This document shows, one piece after another, positions 56,706-64,000 of a DNA stretch of 64,000 bases. The stretch spans positions 1,673,282 through 1,737,281 of the forward strand of contig OX465110.1 of NCBI GenBank assembly GCA_949987565.1, given 5' to 3'. The DNA comes from Luidia sarsii. Its lineage: Eukaryota > Echinodermata > Asteroidea > Paxillosida > Luidiidae. The position numbers were made by a program, and so were the translations under genes. Under the pieces are notes generated by a model. That model was given only the letters and a program-made list of their open reading frames with translations, was not told the DNA's origin and searched no databases. Every line of letters starts with the position of its first letter. Positions within the stretch are counted from its first letter, which is position 1.

Positions 56706-58244
56706 GGCACATTTTATTGGGTTTTTTTGCCATGGGCACTGCATTGAGGGTGCAAAGTGAATATGCAAATTTTGGCCCTTTGGCATCTCTGTGAAGCTTA
56801 ACCCAAGGATGATACATTGTGAAAAATGTGATGCACATTAATTATCTGTCTGGACAGGTATGTCATCCATTATGCCCCCAATGTCATGACTGGTGTACAT
56901 TTGGCCGTCCGTGTTTAGCCAAGAAAACCAACATTTCAAATGAATACAAGAGTGGAAATCTATCAACTGGTGCAGGGGGTTGTATGTCCTGCCGTTTTTT
57001 CTGCCCTATTTCTGGTATTTATTTTTTGGGGGGGCCGGTCAGGTCTCCTTGGTTACCCAGGCCAGTCATCTCCCTGGAGACCGTCTGCAATATCTAAGAT
57101 GTAATTATGGATTCCGGTTTCACTCTGTTCCCAGAGGAAGGGAAAACTGCATCAATGTCAACTGCTTCAAGATGTGACTTTGGGGATAACAAATCCCCCC
57201 CCCAAAAAAAAAAAATTAAAAAAAATGACCAGGACCCCCCAACAAATTGTTTTGGTTGTACCAGTTGTAGTGATTAGTCATCATTGACTGTCAGTTGGGG
57301 ATACGGGGTACCAGACAATGCCATATGTTCCTAATCTGTTTTCATTTTTGGCATCAACTTTGAAGCAGTTCCCATGATGGATTTGTGTGTATTTCCACAC
57401 AAAATTTTCCTTTCAGTTTCAGAAAGGCCTAGTTGGATTGAAACATCAGGCCTTAAATTTGTTGATAATTTTCTCTTTTTCATTTTTTTTCCAGCGATCA
57501 CTATTAGTTGGTACTCTGCCCATTGTCAGAGTGCATACTACCCAAAACGCTGAGTTACCAGCTCAGAGCCACACTCCTCCTTGAAAGAGAAGTGCTACGC
57601 GGTGTCAGCACAAACCTTCCACTTAGTATTTCCACCATGCAAACCTTCAAGTCTTATCCCGCTATTAGTTCTGCCTTTTCAGATTCTACAATCCTAATAG
57701 CTTTTTTTTTCCAGGCTTGATTGCAGTGTAATGGGTCTTTCTGGGAGGTTTATTGGCTGGATCGCAGCATGTCCAAGGTGGTTCTGTCAAGGTCCTGTGA
57801 GGTAGGAAGGTGGCACAGACCAGATTGGGCACTGTGTCACTCAGCAGTTGTCCAGTCCTGGCCCTGTGATAAGATAAACCACCTGTCTCCTTCCCCTCCC
57901 TCCCCCCCCCAAAAAAAAAAAATGAGGAAGAAAAACAAATATGTAGCACCAGTGTATCAGCTGATAGCTGGTAGTGTGACATTGAAGAGTGCAAATATAA
58001 TGATCTTTTTTTTTTGGTGCACCTGTTTCCCACAAGCCACTTAACCAATCCAAGCCAATCATTGCAGGCGTCATGGAGTTGCTGTTTGGTCCAGCCAGCC
58101 AGCCAGCCAGCCAGACCACAGGAAGGTCTCTGGCTAGGTCATTCTCTGATACTGAGAGCTAGCCCCCCCCCCCCCCCCCCAGTGTCAGCAGCATCTTTTC
58201 TCTTTGGTGTCAGCAAAACTAAATAGTAAATAGCGCCCGGCTTT
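56706..58244 (+). other. Intron 2 segment with repeat scraps
   Basis: T-run/G-run and C-run/A-run junctions lie at about 57023-57034, 57195-57215 and 57902-57922. A worn family A arm is at 57419-57460. A copy of the TTCCACTTAGTATTTCCACC repeat spans 57525-57655. CCAG tandem units lie at 58095-58115 and a C run at 58165-58181. No gene. Confidence 0.55.
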
Positions 58245-58248
58245 TTCC

Positions 58249-58318
<70 letters not shown>

Positions 58319-58355
58319 GCAACAGCAACAGCAACAACAACAACAACAACAACAA

Positions 58356-58450
<95 letters not shown>

Positions 58451-58452
58451 GA
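58245..58452. repeat. AAC/AGC trinucleotide array
   Basis: About 69 units, mostly CAA, with two interspersed CAGCAA blocks (about 58317-58335 and 58360-58389). The minus strand reads poly-Leu, poly-Cys or poly-Val-type frames; there is no exon evidence. Confidence 0.95.
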
Positions 58453-58463
58453 ACCTTAAGAAG

Positions 58464-58512
58464 AACTGCGATTTGGATTGCGATTTGAATCGCAATTATT
58501 AGTGGGATTTTG
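58464..58512. mobile_element. Fragment of the GGCCGTTCCCAC-type element
   Basis: GCGATTTGGATTGCGATTTGAATCGC and ATTAGTGGGATTT match internal parts of the copies at 34.8 and 56.2 kb. It directly follows the CAA array. Confidence 0.55.
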
Positions 58513-58737
58513 GGGATTTTTTGATTTTTGATTAAGAAATCAGTTAGTGAATTCCTTTTTTTTTCGTGCGAGTCTGAATGCCCTGAATGAAGAAGTTGCT
58601 TCAGTGAATGCCTATCCACGTCTCCTAAATTGGAAAGTATTTATAAGGAGTAGGCTGTTGTCATTCATCAGGTGGACCAGTGTGACTGTTGTTACACATT
58701 TCCATTCTTGGGTATAAGAATCATACCTACTGCCAGC

Positions 58738-58880
58738 CGCTTTCACAAAACTCACGATCAATCACTATGCAATGAGCGATGCACAGAAACCATATGGCCT
58801 ATCACAACTTATGATGGGTTATCAATCGTAGGTTGAGTTACCACAATGCATTGTAAGGCTTTGTGAAATCCAGCCCAGGC
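58738..58880. mobile_element. ~140-bp MITE with GCYG-ATTTCACAAA ends
   Basis: GCCGCTTTCACAAAACTC on the left and (reverse) GCTGGATTTCACAAAGCC on the right form worn inverted ends. The interior has TCGTAGG and GATCAATC inverted strings. Related pieces lie at 30.84 and 38.75 kb, and the ends resemble those of the 30.2 kb element. Confidence 0.62.
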
Positions 58881-61002
58881 TAACTTATAGCATGCATTGC
58901 TGAAGCTGCTTGTTGGCTTCTGAGCTGATGCAAGGAAGGTGTGTACATATGTCCTTGCCGTGATGCAGCATTTAAAAATATAATTATGGGGGATTGAATT
59001 GAAGGGACAAGAGCAAAACAGACAGACAGAGAAGAAAGGAAATTGAGTAACGGAGTCAAGAGTTGTAAAGCGGTATCAATGACGACCAAGTTATCCAAAA
59101 CACATCTGAGTAATTTGGATGTCCTGAATGGTTTTGATTTTGGCAAGACCTTTCTGAAAGGCAGAAAATACCTTTGAGAAAGGTTCGGCGAGGATCGCAG
59201 ACGTTACGCCCTCAAGGTTTGAAGACATCAGCTCCTCCTCCCTCCCTCCCCCCAAAATGTTGCACTCAACTTCGTAAGCTTGATAGCGTACGATTCATCC
59301 TTCAAGCTCAAACGCCATTCCCCTCCCCACAAGGTCTCAGTTAAAAGAAGAAATGAGCTTGCATTGGAGGTAACTGCCCCCGTGTCAGTGAACTATCTTC
59401 ACGGGATAGGATGTTGGTCTGTTGTGCGGGGAAGAGTGAGCCCATGAGCCTACTGTGATAAGGGTGGGTGAACCCGTCTTAAAAACCCTGCCGCTGATAG
59501 ACCGACGCTTCACTCCTCTGGCTCCCCTGAGCTCTGTCTGAATTTTGAGGAAGCGTACGCAAGCTCCTTCTCTCCCCCCCCCCTGTCTCTCCACAAAGGA
59601 AGCTGTGGCAGCGGACGACTCAGGAAAGTTGCTAAAGGCTTTGTGACATGCACCGTTTCATTCACAGAGAACCATTCTCTCCATTCTGCAACTTTCTGGG
59701 AATTCTTAGCATTTTGGGTGATCTTTTCAGTCAGATAGGCAGATCATAGCCACAACAAACTCTGTCATTCGTTGGCCCTCCCTCCCATCCTCTCTCATTC
59801 TCTCCATCTGCCTTTCTCAGAATATATTGTTCCAGTCTCATAATGCAAACTGCAAACTTTCCACTTTGTGCGTCCACCATGAAAACTTTCACGTCTCATT
59901 CTTGTAACGCTAGATTTTCATCAAGTATCTTGAGAGTTTCTTCCGGATCGGTTCCAGCGCCCCAAAATTTAATGGGTTGATGTACGATGCAAAGCTAGCC
60001 TCCCAAACTCTAAGGGGGCCTCATTTCACCGAAGACGCCAGCATCAATCTCGATCAAGAGCTACATTGTAGCCTTATGCTCAGGGACTCAGTATTGTGCA
60101 AACCCAGAATGCCTTCCCAAACCCCCCTTGCTTGCTAACGACCTCCAAGTCATGAATATTCATGGTCTCAAATCAGAAGCTTGCATCAGCGCCTATTGTC
60201 TAGACATTGTTCCTCCCGGGACCCCATCAACCCCCAACCCACCCCTCCCTAACCCAACCCACCCCACCCCACCCTCCTGTTCAATATTAAACTTTTACAG
60301 TGTGATTAAAATTGGAGGTAGCTTGAATAAGGGACAGCTCTGAGATGCGAGTCTTCAGATAAGGAAGTCTACTCCAGCGTACACAGAGCCAATTTTGACA
60401 AAGACCACGATGACACTTTTAGACAGAGGGTAAGCTCACTTGACTTCACCGTGGATGACCCGTCAGGTTAAGTAGAGACCACTGTTCTTGAAAGGGGAAG
60501 AACCACACACACCTGGCTGTACCCAAAATTCCAAATGAGTGTCATGGGACTCCGGGTTTAAAAGTAGCCGCAAGTGAAAAAAAAAACACCCAAAAACAGA
60601 ACCCGAAATAACTCTCCTAATCACTGTGTGGTCTTTTCCAGGGGGAACCGTGATCCAGTTTTTCTACTGCAATCTGGGTTTTGCCTTCTTCACATTAAAT
60701 CGCGAGGCATCCGCCTTGCAATTCTCCCGTGGGCACTTTGTTGGTGTTCTGATCTCAGAAACTTGGCACCTCAGGGGTCGAAACCATTCAAGGGAAATGG
60801 ACTAAAAAAACAGCCAAGCTTCGAGGGACTACTTTCAAGGAGGGTTCTGCCAGCATCAAAACGTCGGTGCCTGTGATGTTTGGGGAAGGATTTGTATTGT
60901 TTGTGTTTTTTGTGTATGGTAAGCATTGTTGTTTTACTCAAGAAACTGGCCTTTGGGTCTTGCTTGCTACAACCAAGTTGGCAAGATTCACTTGTATCTT
61001 AC
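58881..61002 (+). other. Intron 2 segment with repeat scraps
   Basis: Worn family A arms at 59134-59210 and 60838-60865, and a piece of the CACTTTGTGCGTCCACCATG repeat at 59840-59910. C-rich patches lie near 59573 and 60230-60270. No coding exon. Confidence 0.5.
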
Positions 61003-61495
61003 AGGTTTCTGTGCCTAGCAGGTTTCTGTCTTTAGCAGGTTTCTGTGCTAAGTAGGTTTCTGTGCTTAGAAGGTTTCTGTGCTAAGCAGGTTTCTGTGCT
61101 GAGAAGGTTTCTGTGCTAAGCAGGTTTCTGTGCTTAGAAGGTTTCTGTGCTAAGCAGGTTTCTGTGCTAGGCAGGTTTCTGTGCCTAGCAGGTTACTGTG
61201 CTTAGCAGGTTTCTGTGCTTAGCAGGTTTCTGTGCTTAGCAGGTTTCTGTGCCTAGCAGGTTTCTGTGCCTAGCAGGTTTCTGTGCTGAGCAGGTTTCTG
61301 TGCCTAGCAGGTTTCTGTCCTTAGAAGGTTTCTGTGCTTAGCAGGTTTCTGTGCTTAGCAGGTTTCTGTGCCTAGCAGGTTTCTGTGCTTAGCAGGTTTC
61401 TGTGCCTAGCAGGTTTCTGTGCCTAGCAGGTTTCTGTGCTTAACAGGTTTCTGTGCCTAGCAGGTTTCTGTGCTTAGCGGGTTTCTGTGCTTATA
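61003..61495. repeat. 17-bp minisatellite, 29 units without an indel
   Basis: Units of AGGTTTCTGTGCCTAGC. The span is 493 bp, which is exactly 29 x 17. Variation is almost only in the last six bases (CCTAGC, CTTAGC, CTAAGC, CTGAGA and so on). The frame shifts from unit to unit and soon meets stops, so it is not coding. Confidence 0.94.
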
Positions 61496-62444
61496 AGGCA
61501 ACTCTATGAAGTTGGCACCCAGATGGCCAGCTGACCGTATGTCCCAGGACATCCCAGGGTGGCTTGCTGCGTGAGGCTGTGGTCAGGGCCTGGATGTCCC
61601 CTGGTGTGGGTTGATGTCTTGATGAAGCACAGCTGGTGTCTCAGCAGTAGCTTTGGCACCTGGGCCCTAGACTACTCTACAGGCAAGGCAGGAGGGCAGG
61701 CCTTAGGGAGATCTGGACAGCTGCTGTCCCTTCTGCTATCAATCAAATGCCCAAGCCCCCCTCACCACTCCACACCTACCAGCCATCATTCTGTGACCTT
61801 CTCCTCACTAAAGGTCACACGAACCCAAGCCTCCCTCCCTCCCCACCCCCCCCCTTGCTGGTCAATCCTTCAATTACCTTGCAAGCCCCTGGATAAAGTG
61901 AGAGATAATAGTTGGGTTCCTGCAAGGGTTGCTCTGTGTGTGAACGGTGAAATCTCATAAACACTCTTGAATTGCAATCCAAAACGCAGTTCTCCTTGGA
62001 AACTTTTCGGTACTGTCGCAAGCGTTTGCCGGGCGCTGTGTGTGTGAATGGCCTGAACGCAGTCGAAAATTGAAAATCGATGTCACATCCCACAATTCGG
62101 TTTGCGCATATAATTTAACATCCCCACACAACCAGCTGTTTCTCTTCAAAGCAAACCAAGTTCTTACAGTCCAGAAAGTGCCCCCAGCTTGGTCACATTC
62201 CAGGCATGAGAAGTCCAGTTAGTCATGCACCCTTCAGTCCCAAAAACCGATTTAGCGATTTACTTTTCAATAATTTTCCAAGTGGGAACACACCTAATAG
62301 CTGTATCAGGCCTTGGGTATTTGGGGAGCTAGACAGATTAGTGACTGGATACCACAACAGTCTAGACAGTGTGGTAAAATTAAAACCCTCCAACACAAGG
62401 TAAACTCATTCAGAAATCAGAGCCATGACTCAGCTTTTTTTTCA
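61496..62444 (+). other. Intron 2 segment, no gene
   Basis: Unique sequence with a C run near 61845-61855. A stretch at 61920-62300 has weak inverted strings (TGTGTGTGAA, GTGGGAACACACC) that may be an old DNA element. No coding exon. Confidence 0.4.
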
Positions 62445-62772
62445 AGGGAGGGAGAGAGAGGCAGTGGGGGGAGGGGAAAGAGAGAGGGAGAGAGAGGATG
62501 AGAGAGACACAGACAGACGGAGGGAGAGAGAGACAAAGAGAGGGAAGAGAGAGGAGAGAGATGGAGAGAGGGGTGAGAGGGGAGAGGAGAAAAAGAGAGG
62601 GGAGAGAGAGGGTAAGTTTTGGGGAGAGAGAGAGAAGGGGGGAGATGAAAGAAATAGGGGAGAGGAGAAAGAGAGAGGGGGAGAGAGAGGGGTGTGTTTG
62701 GGGGGAGAGATAGGGAGAGAGGGGGGAGCAGAGAGAGATGGAGAGAAAGAGAAGGGATGAGGGGAGAAAGTG
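62445..62772. repeat. GA-rich purine array
   Basis: GAGAGAGGGA and GAGGAGA units with G-rich interruptions. Reads as Arg/Glu/Gly on plus, an artefact. Confidence 0.9.
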
Positions 62773-63088
62773 AGGCCCTACATATATTTCAAATCATTCC
62801 AGTCGGTAATTGAGATGCAAACTGTTTTGACTTTAGTTCATTTCTTCACAAATGCACAATTTACAATTTCCAGATTTTCTGGCTTTGAGGAAGTCAGGAC
62901 TCCAGTTAAACACAACATGACGGATCTTAACATCGGAACATTAGACAGGACAAATAAAGTAAAAAAGAAAATAGATGTCGGGTGTTTTTTTTAGGGTATC
63001 TGAAACTCAATAAGAGTAGACTGGATGGGCCGTTGTCTTGTGTTTGCCCGATTCGTATTGATATTGACTTCCTATCTCCTTCCTGCAG
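62773..63088 (+). other. Intron 2, 3' end
   Basis: Unique sequence leading to a pyrimidine tract and the acceptor CAG at 63086-63088. No other feature seen. Confidence 0.6.
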
Positions 63089-63223
63089 GACATTGTTCTG
63101 AGTTGTGTCATCAGTTTCCTGTATTTCCTCTCCTCGTGTATGATCGCGTCGGCCAGTGCCGCCTACAACCGCACATTCGACGACGCCGATTGGACGTCCA
63201 GCAACAAGCTGGTTGCCGGTGTG
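63089..63223 (+). CDS. MARVEL-domain (CMTM-like) membrane protein, exon 3
   Basis: 135 bp, 45 codons, residues 202-246, between acceptor TGCAG and donor GTG/GTAAGT. It carries most of membrane segment 3 (about 198-221), where the pattern Trp-x-Leu-x-Asp-(x)5-Ser-x-x-Phe-Leu-x-Phe-x-x-Ser is characteristic of MARVEL proteins such as CMTM4 and plasmolipin. A short outer loop follows with an Asn-Arg-Thr glycosylation motif (Asn about 228), and the exon ends with the first residues of segment 4. Phase 0 at both ends. If residue 228 faces the outside, N- and C-termini are cytosolic, as in the family. Confidence 0.88.
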
Positions 63224-63736
63224 GTAAGTATCGTCTCTTCCACTTGCTGATTGTGGGATGGGGGAGGGGGGAGGGTGTGGTTTTATAATTAAAGAATTTC
63301 TTTCTCTGCCTTTGAGACAGGTGCTGCTAGGATCAAAACGTCAGGCCCACTAAATTTTAAGAATTTCTTTCTCCTTTTTTCAAGTAAATGAAAAATGAGG
63401 ACATTTCAGAAAGTCTAATCAGAAATTCTAAGTTTTAAACAATGACTTTTTTCAGCCTACCACAAAACAAAAAATAGTATGACAAAAGCCACACAGACGC
63501 CTGATGTGCCAGGTTTGACTCGCTTGTACACATACATTGTAGTGTACTCTTATTGTATTTTATAGGTATTCTATTAGTCTCGATTGTTAAGCAAGTGATG
63601 AAAATGGCACATTGTTAAACAAAAACATGCGTGTGGCGGCCATTGGCACTGAAATGTGCGAAGTGGCTGGTGGATGTCTTGTGGGTCTCCCTGTCAACTC
63701 TGATGGGAGTTTTCGTCCCGTTCTGTCCGGCTGCAG
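63224..63736 (+). other. Intron 3 (513 bp) with a family A arm
   Basis: The short last intron runs from GTAAGT to TGCAG. A clean family A right arm (CTTTGAGACAGGTGCTGCTA and on, with GGCCCACTAAATTTTAAGAA) lies at 63303-63362, about 80 bp after exon 3. Confidence 0.8.
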
Positions 63737-63877
63737 GTTTTGGGCTACACTCTGTTCCTTCTCTACGCCATCCACGTCCTCAGCATCTGCGTCCGCTACA
63801 AGAAGAGGACCCAGTTCCGGCACCAACTCCTGCAGGTGGACTCCAGCTCAGTGGACTCAATGCAGCCACAGGTCTGA
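63737..63877 (+). CDS. MARVEL-domain (CMTM-like) membrane protein, exon 4 and stop
   Basis: Codes residues 247-292, then TGA at 63875-63877. It gives the bulk of membrane segment 4 (about 242-264, Leu/Tyr/Ile/Val-rich). A basic patch (Arg-Tyr-Lys-Lys-Arg) follows right after the membrane, as expected for a cytosolic face. The tail is short, ending Asp-Ser-Ser-Ser-Val-Asp-Ser-Met-Gln-Pro-Gln-Val. The last residues are compatible with a C-terminal Val peptide ligand, but no exact PDZ class is claimed. The exon completes a four-pass protein of 292 residues. The relatives CMTM, MAL and plasmolipin act in vesicle traffic and in membrane-protein stability; this copy could be any of these or a lineage-specific member. 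Confidence 0.87.
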   Translation, partial: VLGYTLFLLYAIHVLSICVRYKKRTQFRHQLLQVDSSSVDSMQPQV

Positions 63878-64000
63878 GCCACCGCATGTAGAAATGCAGT
63901 GCACGGACGGCCATCCGCTCCTTGCACAACCCATAGAGGGCGCTGTTACCAGAGGTCCCCATCCGCGGACTGAGATAAGTGATGGACGGACAACAGCCGG
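63878..64000 (+). other. 3'UTR start of the MARVEL gene
   Basis: Sequence after the stop codon to the window end. No AATAAA signal is seen in these 123 bases, so the transcript end lies outside. Confidence 0.6.

Noticed and set aside
58139..58619. Poly-Cys and poly-Leu proteins on the minus strand
   Set aside because: Frame readings of the AAC/AGC trinucleotide array.
61003..61495. CRISPR-like array of 29 evenly spaced repeats
   Set aside because: Units are contiguous 17-mers with no spacers, in an animal intron; it is a minisatellite.

Overview
The window is a stretch of animal nuclear DNA. It has split genes with GT-AG introns, a CpG-rich promoter block, tRNA-derived SINEs, LINE 3' ends, many small inverted-repeat DNA elements and very long simple-sequence arrays. 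The gene style and repeat mix suggest a marine invertebrate deuterostome (echinoderm, hemichordate or lancelet type). That is an inference from style; no gene here fixes the species.

Only two protein-coding genes can be supported. On the minus strand, 278-791 is a first coding exon with a 22-residue glutamine tract. It looks like the disordered N-terminus of a nuclear regulator, but I cannot name the family, and the rest of the gene lies left of the window. On the plus strand, four exons (3959-4366, 26552-26746, 63089-63223, 63737-63877) join in phase 0 to give a 292-residue protein. It has a long acidic, Gly/Gln-rich N-terminus and four membrane segments of MARVEL type (CMTM/MAL/plasmolipin relatives). 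The two genes are divergent, with about 3.2 kb of CpG-rich promoter and 5'UTR DNA between their start codons.

Almost everything else is the 22 kb intron 1 and 36 kb intron 2 of the MARVEL gene. They hold: (a) a fold-back family (called family A here) with the arm core GACGTTTCGATCCTAGCAGG, in about 20 full or partial copies; (b) two 183-bp Mutator-like MITEs with perfect 46-bp terminal repeats and perfect 9-bp target duplications; (c) three copies of a ~365-bp element at TTAA sites; (d) a 119-bp TAA-flanked MITE, a hAT-like MITE, and several families with ends that begin GGCC/GGGC, AAGCCGC or GCYG-ATTTCAC; (e) at least five tRNA-derived SINE pieces; (f) non-LTR retrotransposon 3' ends, two of which share a hairpin with compensatory changes; (g) minisatellites of 17, 18, 17 and 12 bp at 41.3, 36.4, 61.0 and 49.6 kb, and purine/pyrimidine arrays with higher-order periods; (h) one 200-base assembly gap at 38801-39000.

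The most interesting threads are the apparent birth of the 18-bp minisatellite at 36.4 kb from the centre of family A, the covarying LINE 3'UTR hairpin, the 17-bp arrays that hold period without slippage, and the one-sided order of C-run then A-run junctions. I found no CRISPR array, prokaryotic operon or nested new protein system. The long open frames over the satellites are repeat artefacts.
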